From: Geobacillus thermodenitrificans subsp. thermodenitrificans DSM 465
GTDB lineage: Bacteria; Bacillota; Bacilli; Bacillales; Anoxybacillaceae
Length of the DNA stretch: 64,000 nucleotides
Direction of reading: 5' to 3'
Assembly: GCF_000496575.1 (NCBI RefSeq)
Contig: NZ_AYKT01000012.1
Span: forward strand, 51,569 to 115,568
Below the pieces are notes generated by a model. It made no database searches, had not been told where the DNA came from, and was given only the letters and a program-made list of their open reading frames with translations. Positions 40,106-48,239 of this stretch are shown here, one piece after another; the stretch's first letter is position 1; the number at the start of each line of letters is the position of its first letter. The position numbers and the translations under genes are program-made.

Positions 40106-40204
40106 CCCATAATGAAGCGCATCGACATCTTACCCCTATGTCCCCCTATCGCTGCTCTACAGACGAAACAGCATGGTTTCTTTCAGCGAAAATGCCAGCA
40201 GTAC

Positions 40205-40885
40205 TTAGGTCGTCCATTGATCATGAACAATCCCAACCAATCTCCATGAGCCGCCATCTTGTTCAAAGACAAGGCGCAAGCTCTTCCAATCCATACCGTC
40301 ATATTGCTCGTCAAACCCGGTAAAATGAAACTCCACAAATACTCCATCAGGATATACTTCATGAATGTTTTCTAGTGTATTCCCTTTCCCGATCACGATG
40401 TTGTTTCCAATCATATGTGGATTAGCAAAATCCACATCATAAACAAACTTCTGAAAATAATCGCTAAACGTCATCATGATGGGCTCCCCAGACCCGTCAA
40501 ACGTACCAAATCGATAAATACGGTTGCTTTCCATAAGTGAAGGGAGCTCGTCTTTCGCAAACACGACATCGTTGGCGATATCGACATGGCCATACGGACT
40601 GAAACGCACCCCTTTGTCTGGATGGACGTACATCGCAAGCCGGTCCATATCCTTCGCCTTCAGCGCCTCGACAATCGCCAATGCAGCGGACAATACCTTT
40701 TTCTCGTTCATTGTTTGCCACTCTGCCGCTTTTTTGGCCAATTCTTTGTTCTGCTGTTTCAGCTGATCAATGAGCTGCGCCTGTTCTTGTATTTGCTGGT
40801 TTAGTTTGACTTTGTCGCCCGACTCGTTCACGCAACCAGAAATCAGCAATAAAAAAAGCAACCCGAATACCGACGTCTTCTTCAT
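40205..40885 (-). CDS. Putative lipoprotein with coiled-coil
   Basis: A 226-residue protein with a lipoprotein signal: MKKTSV, a hydrophobic stretch and the lipobox LISGC (Cys18). A Gln/Lys-rich coiled coil occupies about residues 28-60 (QQIQEQAQLIDQLKQQNKEL). The remainder resembles a small alpha+beta SnoaL/NTF2-like domain but is not recognised with confidence. ATG 40885 follows GAGGGGG. Attached to the outer face of the membrane. Function unknown. Confidence 0.75.
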   Translation of the reverse strand: MKKTSVFGLLFLLLISGCVNESGDKVKLNQQIQEQAQLIDQLKQQNKELAKKAAEWQTMNEKKVLSAALAIVEALKAKDMDRLAMYVHPDKGVRFSPYGHVDIANDVVFAKDELPSLMESNRIYRFGTFDGSGEPIMMTFSDYFQKFVYDVDFANPHMIGNNIVIGKGNTLENIHEVYPDGVFVEFHFTGFDEQYDGMDWKSLRLVFEQDGGSWRLVGIVHDQWTT

Positions 40886-41263
40886 CACCCAGCCCCCTCT
40901 TTCGTTGAAGACAATGTTATACGATGACAACAGCAGGAAATACTGTCCCCCTTGCTCCACCTTCCATTTCCGAATGCTGAAACTAAAGCAAAAGTTTCCA
41001 TTCATTTTATGTTACCTTCGCTTTTTGGTGCATACATTGGATATGAATAGATGACATATTCCTGTCTCCTGCGTGGACGCTGAAAAGAGTGTTTATTTTA
41101 ATGAATTATACGATACCAAAAGACGTTTCTCTACTACATAAACCTTGATATTTGAAACTTTCCAAAACCACTGGCATGAAGAAATACCACTCCTCTAGAG
41201 AGGGCTAAGCCATCTTCTTCACTGTTCAAAGGCAAGAGCTTTCTGCAAAAGGAAGGTGACCCC
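40886..41263. other. Divergent intergenic region between lipoprotein and zeta-like genes
   Basis: No gene recognised. A TTGAAA at about 41154 followed 17 bases later by CATGAA could be a weak promoter for the plus-strand gene. No short upstream antitoxin-like ORF with a ribosome site was found. Confidence 0.4.
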
Positions 41264-42052
41264 ATGAAATTCATAAAGCCACTAGAACGCTTAAAATGGA
41301 TATTCACAAAAAAATTCAACCGGAATCACGCAAAAATAAAGAGCACAAAAGAAATGTATTCGGTGAAAGGCTATAAATACAGTCCGAAACGTCACGCCAT
41401 GCATATGAGGATCGTTCATGCGATCATGAAACAAGCCCCTTCTCCCCCAAAAACGGAAAGGCCCATAGCCATTCTTATTGGCGGCGGAACAGCCTCTGGA
41501 AAGACGATGATGCGAAAAACGGTGATTGAAAAACAATTAGCTGAAGAAGGTGTACAGGCAATCATCGTAGATCCTGATGACATAAAAACCTACATTCCCG
41601 AATATCACTCGCTGCAAAAAACTCATCCAAATGACGCCGCCCGTCTCGTTCATCAAGAATCCCGCGACATTAGCAATTTATTATTGAAACAGCTGATTCG
41701 CCATCGCAAACATTTCATTTACGAAGGAACCATGGCTAGAACGAGGGCATACAAACAGTTGATGAAGAAGCTAAAAAAAGCCGGTTATAAAGTGCATATT
41801 TATATCGTTGACATTCCTCTCGAATTAGCGAAACAACGAGCCAAGGAAAGAGCAAAGATGACCGGAAGAAAAATTCCTTATCAAGTAATCGAAAATACAC
41901 ACAAGCTAGTCCCACGAACGTTTCAAGCCATTAAAGACTTCGCTGATCGTTACTATGTATACGACAATCAAGACAAACTCGTACTTATTGCCTCTAACGA
42001 TTACATAGAGCCTGTCTTATACAACAATTTTTTAAAAAAAGGAAAAACATAA
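41264..42052 (+). CDS. Zeta-toxin-family kinase
   Basis: A 262-residue P-loop protein. The Walker A motif GGGTASGKT is at residues 73-81, followed by the zeta-type IIVDPDDIKTYIPEYH and DAARLVHQESRDISN (the His-Glu region that positions substrate). YEGTMARTRAYKQLMKKLKK and the Arg-rich LAKQRAKERAKMTGR form the lid. Plasmid zeta toxins phosphorylate UDP-N-acetylglucosamine. Here there is no visible epsilon antitoxin, and a basic 60-residue N-terminal extension precedes the kinase. Start is ATG 41264 behind AGGAAGGTG. It may be a housekeeping or phage-defence relative rather than a classical toxin. Confidence 0.85.
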   Translation: MKFIKPLERLKWIFTKKFNRNHAKIKSTKEMYSVKGYKYSPKRHAMHMRIVHAIMKQAPSPPKTERPIAILIGGGTASGKTMMRKTVIEKQLAEEGVQAIIVDPDDIKTYIPEYHSLQKTHPNDAARLVHQESRDISNLLLKQLIRHRKHFIYEGTMARTRAYKQLMKKLKKAGYKVHIYIVDIPLELAKQRAKERAKMTGRKIPYQVIENTHKLVPRTFQAIKDFADRYYVYDNQDKLVLIASNDYIEPVLYNNFLKKGKT

Positions 42053-42059
42053 TAAAAAT

Positions 42060-42104
42060 GGCGGCAAACCGCGTCGGGCGACCACGCTGCAGCCGCTTTT
42101 CTTA
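42060..42104. terminator. Hairpin between the zeta-like and DUF3990 genes
   Basis: GCGGC and GCCGC enclose an inner GCGT/ACGC stem, and TTTTCTT follows on the plus strand. Likely terminator for the zeta-like gene. Confidence 0.55.
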
Positions 42105-42962
42105 CTTACGTGCTCCATGTTTCTTTTTCATGTACACTTCATACTCTTTATACCAAAGCTTCCGCATCCCGTACAAAACGGAAAAAGCCCAATAAGCAGC
42201 CGGTTCGTGCATGATAATTGAACTGAATGGAAGAGACGTTAAAGACTGGCGCAACATCTTATCGGCCTGACGGCTAGTCAGGTTGCCAATCATCATCAAC
42301 TCATTGCGGATTTCGTGTAAAAATCTATAGTTTCTAGCATTTTCCGAGTTCTGTATATGATTCCACAGCTGCTTTAACAAGAACGTTTTCATATATATGT
42401 CTTCCGGTTTGAAAGCCACAATATCTAATGTGGATAAACATGTTACGGCCCGCATGCTATTTAGAGAAAGCTGATCTTTTGTACGGGAAACTTTGATTTT
42501 CTCAATATTAGTCAAATGCCCCTTAGCTACCGGTCCATACACATAGTCGTAATGATGTCTCTTCCCCGTACGGCAATCTAACACAAACCGTTCCCATGAC
42601 CGCTGATGGCGCTCCCATCCCGTCTCATGAGGCAAGGAAAACTCTTTTCCGTTTAATTGCCGCAGCTGGCTTACATTCAGCTCGTACACTAAACAAGCTG
42701 GAATTTTAATCTCCGGATGATTGAAATACTGAGACTGGCTCATATTGAGTTGGGCCAGTAAGTCGGGAGAAATTTGCGGATGCATGGCCCTAATCTGCGC
42801 CCAGTTTTTTGCTTGTTGAGGATTTAACGTAACATAAAAGCCTTTTCCGAAATCAGTAAGCTCTCTCTGCACATCAAGCCGTATCCCGATCTTTCTAATG
42901 ATCCTTGCGGCGAACAGATTCGTTCCATGATAAACCGTACATGTATCATGAGCGGGGAGCAT
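42102..42962 (-). CDS. DUF3990 protein, ADP-ribosyltransferase-like
   Basis: A 286-residue protein whose N-terminal 170 residues match the DUF3990 pattern: VYHGTNLFAARII, then DFGKGFYVTLNPQQAKNWA, then a YDYVYGPVA block. The HG / GFY-T / acidic order resembles the ADP-ribosyltransferase fold, but catalytic activity is inference. The C-terminal 110 residues are helical and unassigned. ATG 42962 is chosen because GGGAGG lies about ten bases upstream. Starts at 42983 and 43007 lack a ribosome site. It is convergent with the zeta-like kinase. Effector, toxin and defence roles are all possible. Confidence 0.7.
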   Translation of the reverse strand: MLPAHDTCTVYHGTNLFAARIIRKIGIRLDVQRELTDFGKGFYVTLNPQQAKNWAQIRAMHPQISPDLLAQLNMSQSQYFNHPEIKIPACLVYELNVSQLRQLNGKEFSLPHETGWERHQRSWERFVLDCRTGKRHHYDYVYGPVAKGHLTNIEKIKVSRTKDQLSLNSMRAVTCLSTLDIVAFKPEDIYMKTFLLKQLWNHIQNSENARNYRFLHEIRNELMMIGNLTSRQADKMLRQSLTSLPFSSIIMHEPAAYWAFSVLYGMRKLWYKEYEVYMKKKHGARK

Positions 42963-43360
42963 AGGGAGACTTCCTCCCTTCATTGGAGATGATAAAACGT
43001 AGTCCATATATACTTATGAGAAAGAAAATATACGTATTACCTAGGAAGCTAGTGAACCGCAAGCGTTTCCGTTACTTCACAATTCTCAAATGCATGTAAG
43101 AGCAGAGTCACAAAGTTTCTCTATGTAAAAAAGCCCTCTCTGGCGCCGTGTTTACGACGCAATCATCGACCTTTTAGGCCAATTCCATTATGAAGCAGAG
43201 CCTTAGAAAGGAGGATTTATTGAGGAACACGGTGCAACGACGAAACTTATCAAAATAGAAAAGCTTTACAAACCTTACTCCACCTAGAAGACCGCTGCAC
43301 AATGGAAAACGCTCGTGTTTCACCAACTTTCTAGAATGTAAAAAATACTGTCATGCATAA
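42963..43360. other. Intergenic region with possible gene scraps
   Basis: No intact gene. On the plus strand a 21-codon open segment at about 43140-43206 reads WRRVYDAIIDLLGQFHYEAE and stops, and a following segment reads KGGFIEEHGATTKLIKIEKL. Both look protein-like but match no family I can name. They may be scraps of a lost gene. Confidence 0.25.
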
Positions 43361-43403
43361 CAAAATCCCCTTTCAATAGACAGAAGTCTACCAAAAGGGG
43401 ATG
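43361..43403 (-). terminator. Terminator after the cstA-type gene
   Basis: On the minus strand ATCCCCTTT (43394-43402) pairs with AAAGGGGAT (43365-43373) around a 20-base loop with further pairing, followed by TTTGTT. Confidence 0.8.
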
Positions 43404-43432
43404 TTCAGCAACTCTAGTATCGCCTTAACCTA

Positions 43433-45049
43433 TTACGCTTTGACCGTCGTATCTTTATCTTTCGGTTTTGTAAAGGAACGATACGCTTCAAGGACGAGGA
43501 AGATACACAAGACAAACAAGATAAACCCACAAACCACAAGGAAGATATTGCCGCTCAAGAAATTCGTTCTCATGAAGACAAGCAACGCGGAAAGCGTCAC
43601 AATAAACATAAATATCATCGGGATGATCGCAAACCACGACTTCGTCCCTCTTTTAACAAGCCAGACGCTGACGGCCAACAACGCCAACGCGCCAAGCATT
43701 TGGTTGGCAGAACCGAATAGCGGCCATAAATCGCTCCACGTTCCCGAGAGCGCCAGCGCCGCCGCACCGACGACGATCACTCCTGTTGCTACATGAGGAT
43801 TGGCAAACGTCTTGGATCTTCCTTCCGCAAACTCTTGCACACCGTATCTCCCGAGCCGTGTCGCTGAATCTAACGTTGTCATGAGAAAAGCCGAGGCAGC
43901 CAGAGCAACAAAGGTTGTGCCTACCGTTTCCGGAATGCCAAAATGGCTCATAAAATACCCGAGACCAGCAGAGAAAGCCGGGATCGGCCCGCCTAACTCA
44001 GCGAGTCGCTGCGTGAACTGCTCCGTCGTCAAATACGCTACCGAGCAGACAACAATCACCGCCAAAAACCCTTCAATCAGCATCCCACCGTAGGCGATGA
44101 AACGGCCGCTTCGTTCGTTGTCCAACTGTTTGGCTGTCGTGCCGCTCGCCACCAAGGAATGGAAACCAGAAATCGCGCCACAGGCAATCGTAATAAAGAG
44201 AATCGGGAACAACGGACCTAAATTTTCATTGTAAAAGCCGGTGAAGCCGGCGAGTTGAAGCGTCGGATTCGCAAAAAGAATGCCGATAAACCCACCGAGC
44301 ATCATACCGTACAACAAATACGAGTTCAAATAATCGCGCGGCTGCAAAAGCAACCAAACCGGCAACACGGAGGCTACATAAGAATAAATGATCAAGAAAA
44401 ACACCCAAAACGTCGCGCTCATTTTAATCGGGAACACGATGCCGATCCAAACGCAAGCAAACATGACAATGACGCCGATGATGCTCGCCAACACAAAATT
44501 GACGCGCATTTGGTTGACGAAAAAGCCGAACAACATCGCCACGAAAATAAACAATATGGAAGCAGTCGCTGCCGCCGGAACGTTGGCAAACGTATCGGCA
44601 ACCAACACGATAAACACGCCAACAATAAGAATAATGGTCGCGATAGAGAACGATAAAAACAATGTTTGGCCGCGCTTGCCGATATACTCTTTAATGACCG
44701 TGCCGATCGACTGCGCTTTATGGCGGATCGATGCTTGCAGCGAGGCATAGTCATGCACCCCGCCAAAGAAAATGCTTCCTAACACAATCCACAACACAGC
44801 CGGAATCCAACCGAATACCGCCGCGGAAATCGGACCGACAATCGGACCGCCGCCCGCAATCGTAGCGAAATGGTGACCAAGCAAAACGGGCCGATTAGTG
44901 GAAACATAGTCCTTCCCGTCCGCCATCTCCACCGCCGGCGTCGGCCGGTTTGGGTCCACGCCGAGCTTGCGGTCAAGATACTTGCCATACGTAAAATAAG
45001 CAACAATAAAGGCAATAGCCGAAATCAGCAATAAGGTCACCGCGCTCAT
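43433..45049 (-). CDS. cstA: CstA-family transporter (carbon starvation protein type)
   Basis: A 538-residue polytopic membrane protein with about 15 hydrophobic segments. RPVLLGHHFATIAGGGPIVG is a hallmark of the family, as are GGVHDYASLQASIRHK and HSLVASGTTAKQLDNE. Family members import pyruvate or peptides during carbon limitation. It is shorter than E. coli CstA (about 700) and near the size of a Gram-positive subfamily. ATG 45049 overlaps the upstream gene's stop (ATGA). Together with two small upstream genes it forms an unusual operon. The symbol denotes the family, not proven orthology. Confidence 0.9.
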   Translation of the reverse strand: MSAVTLLLISAIAFIVAYFTYGKYLDRKLGVDPNRPTPAVEMADGKDYVSTNRPVLLGHHFATIAGGGPIVGPISAAVFGWIPAVLWIVLGSIFFGGVHDYASLQASIRHKAQSIGTVIKEYIGKRGQTLFLSFSIATIILIVGVFIVLVADTFANVPAAATASILFIFVAMLFGFFVNQMRVNFVLASIIGVIVMFACVWIGIVFPIKMSATFWVFFLIIYSYVASVLPVWLLLQPRDYLNSYLLYGMMLGGFIGILFANPTLQLAGFTGFYNENLGPLFPILFITIACGAISGFHSLVASGTTAKQLDNERSGRFIAYGGMLIEGFLAVIVVCSVAYLTTEQFTQRLAELGGPIPAFSAGLGYFMSHFGIPETVGTTFVALAASAFLMTTLDSATRLGRYGVQEFAEGRSKTFANPHVATGVIVVGAAALALSGTWSDLWPLFGSANQMLGALALLAVSVWLVKRGTKSWFAIIPMIFMFIVTLSALLVFMRTNFLSGNIFLVVCGFILFVLCIFLVLEAYRSFTKPKDKDTTVKA

Positions 45050-45579
45050 AGGCTAATTTTATCCTCCCTCATTAGAGTTTCGATCGACTTGACGAACGAC
45101 CTTCCCTTCGGGTGGATATGAACGGTTTTTTGAGTAGGATGGAGGACGGCCATATACATCTCAACCCACCCGTGCCAGCCGAATTTTAAAAACTTTACTT
45201 TTCGATACTTCCTCACCTCCTTCAAAACCACTTCATCGAGTTTGCCATCCGCAATGATAAGGCCGAGTACAATCGTAGACATATGTTCTGTATGTTCTTG
45301 AATAAATTGATGTTTATGTTGATCGATGACATCCCGAAATCGCCTGACAAATGGTAACGAGACGGGTTCATTTGCGACAGTAGCAAAAACAAGTTGTTGG
45401 TTTTCCACACCGTATACTTTAATCTTTTTTGTTACCATATACCGTTCGTCTCTCCGCTTGTAGTGGGCAATAAACGCGAGGGGGAAATCGCTGATTTGTT
45501 CATCGCGGTATACATCAAAATATAAAGTGAATTTATTAGCTAACTCATGGGCAAAGCGGGTCAACCGATCTCCCACCAT
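45046..45579 (-). CDS. Unknown 177-residue protein coupled to the CstA-type transporter
   Basis: A soluble-looking protein without signal peptide or membrane segment. I do not recognise a family. Visible features are an N-terminal helix, a KRRDERYMVTKKIKVYGVEN strand pair, a central helix rich in His/Gln (VIDQHKHQFIQEHTEHM) and a C-terminal HIHPKGRSFVKSI. It is too large to be the 60-residue YbdD partner seen with E. coli CstA. The ATG at 45579 follows GAGGGGGAG. It overlaps cstA by four bases and starts 15 bases after the CC-motif gene, so a functional link to transport is likely. Confidence 0.75.
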   Translation of the reverse strand: MVGDRLTRFAHELANKFTLYFDVYRDEQISDFPLAFIAHYKRRDERYMVTKKIKVYGVENQQLVFATVANEPVSLPFVRRFRDVIDQHKHQFIQEHTEHMSTIVLGLIIADGKLDEVVLKEVRKYRKVKFLKFGWHGWVEMYMAVLHPTQKTVHIHPKGRSFVKSIETLMREDKISL

Positions 45580-45594
45580 TCGTTCTCCCCCTCT

Positions 45595-45885
45595 TTAAAA
45601 ATATTTGAGCCCTTCCACTCGAATCGTTTTAAAAAAGGGTGGACCAGTCAGTTTCACCTTCAGATGGTTTTGTTTAAACTCCAGACCTTTTTCTATAAAA
45701 CACGTAATCCCGTGTTGAACAATCTTTTTGTAAAGGTTTTCATTTTCAGGCCTCTGAAATTCAACCCACACTTCTGATGCCGGGACACAACAATGGGTCG
45801 CTTGGAACTTCGAAATGGTCAATACACTCCCCTTCTTCCTTAACCACTTCCTAGCGTTGTCGTCAATGGAAATAGAATAATCCAT
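45595..45885 (-). CDS. HesB-like CC/Se-motif family protein
   Basis: A 96-residue protein of the CC/Se motif (seleno)protein family with a HesB/IscA-like fold. ISIDDNARKWLRKKG opens the domain, Cys32-Cys33 sit in ATHCCVPASEVW, and GITCFIEKGLEF and LKVKLTGPPFF close it. In some bacteria one Cys of this pair is selenocysteine. Here both codons are TGT/TGC-type cysteines. The ribosome site (GGGCGGGATG) is weak. First gene of an operon ending with a CstA-family transporter. The biochemical role is not established. Confidence 0.75.
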   Translation of the reverse strand: MDYSISIDDNARKWLRKKGSVLTISKFQATHCCVPASEVWVEFQRPENENLYKKIVQHGITCFIEKGLEFKQNHLKVKLTGPPFFKTIRVEGLKYF

Positions 45886-46173
45886 CGTTCATCCCGCCCA
45901 TTAATAATTTACTATTTTTTCTGTATATTCTGTATAGTATATTATACATTAGTTTGATTTAAAAATGCACCCTTTTCTTACACCCTCCTCATCGAAAAGT
46001 GGGGGGATTGAGCCAAAATCATACCGCAAAAAGATGGTTTTTTCATACATAAGACTTACTGTTTAGAGTTCCCCCCAAAGCTAGTGATTTTCATCGGCCT
46101 CCTAAGCAACCGTGAACACGGGCCGTCTTTTCACCATTGAACGCCCTACACCAACTTCTTGATTCAAGATAAT
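45886..46173. other. AT-rich intergenic region
   Basis: Upstream of the CC/Se operon. Several TATA-like elements lie near 45925-45955 on the minus strand, but no convincing -35/-10 pair can be chosen. No gene seen. Confidence 0.4.
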
Positions 46174-46212
46174 AAAGCCCGTTCCCTTCTCATCTAGGGA
46201 ACGGGCTTTTCC
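46174..46212. terminator. Strong orphan bidirectional terminator
   Basis: AAAGCCCGTTCCCT and AGGGAACGGGCTTT form a perfect 14-base stem with an eight-base loop and T-runs on either side. No intact gene ends next to it, so it probably belonged to a deleted gene. Confidence 0.85.
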
Positions 46213-46358
46213 TTACGATGACAATTTCACAAGCAATACAAAACAATCGTCATGGAATGAGCCAATTGAATCTTGCGTTCATGGGGATGGGTTGTTTAAG
46301 TTTGCGGCCTCCGGCAAAGTCACCTGAAGGAAAAGCTCAAGGTCAGGAACCCCTTTCT

Positions 46359-46607
46359 TTAACGCGAATCTTTTTCAACGATTCGTCCGGTAATGATTTC
46401 CGCATAACCCAGAACCTTTTTATGCTTCAGTGGAAATGGTAACTCAATGATTTTATCTAAGCGAACTCGCTCAGTAATCATACCATTTCGGGATTCGATA
46501 GCTATATCTATCTTGCTAGGATCTGGATAATATTTAGGATCTTGAAACAAATCTATAAAGATAAATTTTCCTCCTTTTTTAAGACGCCCTAATGGATGAT
46601 GTATAAA
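46359..46607 (-). pseudogene. 3' fragment of an unknown gene cut by the insertion sequence
   Basis: A stop-free minus-strand frame enters from inside the IS left end and ends at 46359. It reads HHPLGRLKKGGKFIFIDLF, then DPSKIDIAIESRNGM and KVLGYAEIITGRIVEKDSR. It is coherent protein sequence without a start codon at a ribosome site. No continuation is found on the other side of the element, so the upstream part has been lost. Family not recognised. Confidence 0.45.
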
Positions 46608-48012
46608 ATTTTGTGTAAAGCATTTTGCTAGAACAAAAGAAAAAAGGTGGGGTATTCTCTGATTTGGACCAACACATTCCAGAGAAAGGAGAACCCTACC
46701 TATGTCTAAAAGTATACCGAATGTCGACTGGACAACTCAACTGGAAAGCGTCATTCGTCAGTTTGTAAAGAAAAAATTAGAACTGATCATGCGGGAAGAA
46801 ATCAAGAATTTCCTCGAAATAGAACAAGCCGGAACATCGAATATGAGAAACGGCTACTATCAACGAAATCTAGATACGCAATATGGCCGGATTGAAGGTC
46901 TTTTGGTCCCTAGAGACCGAAACGGAGAATTTCAAACGCAGCTGTTTGCCCCTTACCAACGCCACACGGGCTGGCTTGAGGAAGCCATCATCAGGATGTA
47001 TCAAAGTGGCATGAGCACACGTGAAATTGGCACGTTTATTGAACGAATTTTAGGCAATGCCTATTTTCCTGCAACGATCAGCCGTATTACCGATGTAGTG
47101 AAGGAAGGCATCGAGAAATGGCACACTCGTCCACTGCACAAGCGTTATTCTGTCTTATATTTGGATGGTTTATACGTAAAACTTCGTCGCGAAACCGTGG
47201 AGAAAGAAGCCATTTATGTGGTGTTAGGGGTGAATGAAGAAGGATATCGCGAAATTCTTGATTTCTTTGTGGGAGGACAGGAAAGCGCCTATGTATGGCA
47301 GGAGATTCTTCAACAACTATACAACAGGGGCGTAAAGGAAGTGCTTCTGGGCGTATTCGATGGACTACCGGGGTTGGAGGAGGCCTTTAAGGCGGTTTAT
47401 CCGAAAGCCGATGTGCAGCGTTGTGTCGTTCACAAAGTCCGCAACACGCTCCATCGTGTTCGGAAAAAAGACCAATTCGAAGTGGCCGAGGATCTCAAGC
47501 TGATTTATCGCGCGCCGAATAAGAGATGGCGTTACAAATGTTTCAACAGTTTGAGTCGAAATGGTCCAGCAAATATCCAAGAGAAGTTCAATCTTGGGCC
47601 AATGAGTTGGATGTCCTCCTTACATTTATGGATGATCCAAGCAGTATTCGAAGTGTGATTTACACGACCAATGCCATCGAACGAACGATCAAGGAGATTC
47701 GGAAACGCCTAAAACCGATGAACAGTTTGAATAGTTTAGAAGCCGCTGAAAAAATCGTGTATTTGACCATTCAAGATTTTAATGAGAAATGGGCAGGGCG
47801 AAAGTTGCGAGGATTTGCCGAAGCGCATGAAGCCCTTCAACGAATGTTTGAAGAACGTTATCATTAACCAAATACTGTAAATAAACAAAATAGGGGGATT
47901 CTCCCTTTCCACACAGGAGACTGAATATTCAGTCTCCTGTGTGGAGAAAATCAGTCCCCTATCAATTCAAATCCATTTCAGAGAAACCCTACCCCATTAC
48001 ATTACACAAAAT
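46608..48012 (+). mobile_element. IS256-family insertion sequence, about 1.4 kb, inactive
   Basis: The ends carry matching terminal repeats: ATTTTGTGTAA at 46608-46618 and its complement TTACACAAAAT at 48002-48012. Inside lies one transposase gene of the IS256 type, broken by a frameshift. No 8-9 base target duplication is visible at the borders (TGTATAAA versus TCTTGACG), so the element is old or its flanks have been rearranged. Exact ends are approximate by a few bases. Confidence 0.85.
46702..47867 (+). pseudogene. Frameshifted IS256-family (Mutator-type) transposase
   Basis: About 388 codons in two frames. The first frame carries the family N-terminus, the catalytic Asp of SVLYLDGLYVKLRRE and the second Asp of LLGVFDGLPGLEEAF. 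It shifts at about 47520, where a base appears to be missing in a short A-run between LIYRAPNK and EMALQMFQQF. The second frame continues from about 47526 with the catalytic Glu in YTTNAIERTIKEIRKR and ends at 47867. The active site residues are all present, so a single base deletion is the main damage. Ribosome site AGAAAGGAG precedes ATG 46702. Confidence 0.9.
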
Positions 48013-48130
48013 TCTTGACGGTACCGAAATTTCTAAAAAACTTTAGTTTTATTTATTAAATATAATAAATATAATTTGTATAGACTTAATAAAATAAGCT
48101 TTAAAGTGCGGAATAACAACAATGCAACCA
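48013..48130. other. AT-rich sequence between the IS and the XRE regulator
   Basis: Very AT-rich with no gene recognised. It includes a poly-A/T tract near 48040-48075. Confidence 0.4.
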
Positions 48131-48172
48131 CAAGTTGACAAAGTGCAACTAGAAGTTGACAAAGTGCAACTA
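48131..48172 (+). repeat. Tandem 21-bp repeat, probable operator of the XRE gene
   Basis: Two perfect tandem copies (48131-48151 and 48152-48172). Each contains AGTTGACAAAGTGCAACT, an imperfect dyad with AGTTG and CAACT arms, and a TTGACA. A partial copy (TGCAACCA) precedes them. Lying 70 bases ahead of a DNA-binding regulator, they look like cooperative operator sites overlapping a promoter. Confidence 0.75.
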
Positions 48173-48239
48173 GAATAGGATAGAAAAAATATCGATGTTT
48201 TATACAATATAGTTAATAACATGAAAGGAGTTACAACAA

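Noticed and set aside
45046..45579. YbdD-like CstA partner
   Set aside because: Far too long (177 versus about 60 residues) and without the short YbdD pattern; reported as unknown instead.
46218..46442. 74-codon plus-strand open frame next to the orphan terminator
   Set aside because: No ribosome site and no protein-like pattern; it overlaps the better minus-strand fragment ending at 46359.
47500..47540. Programmed frameshift in the IS256-type transposase
   Set aside because: IS256-family transposases are normally a single ORF and the site has no slippery heptamer or following stem visible; a simple deletion is more likely.
46600..48020. Target-site duplication flanking the IS256-type element
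   Set aside because: The eight bases outside each terminal repeat differ, and shifting the ends by a few bases does not produce a match.
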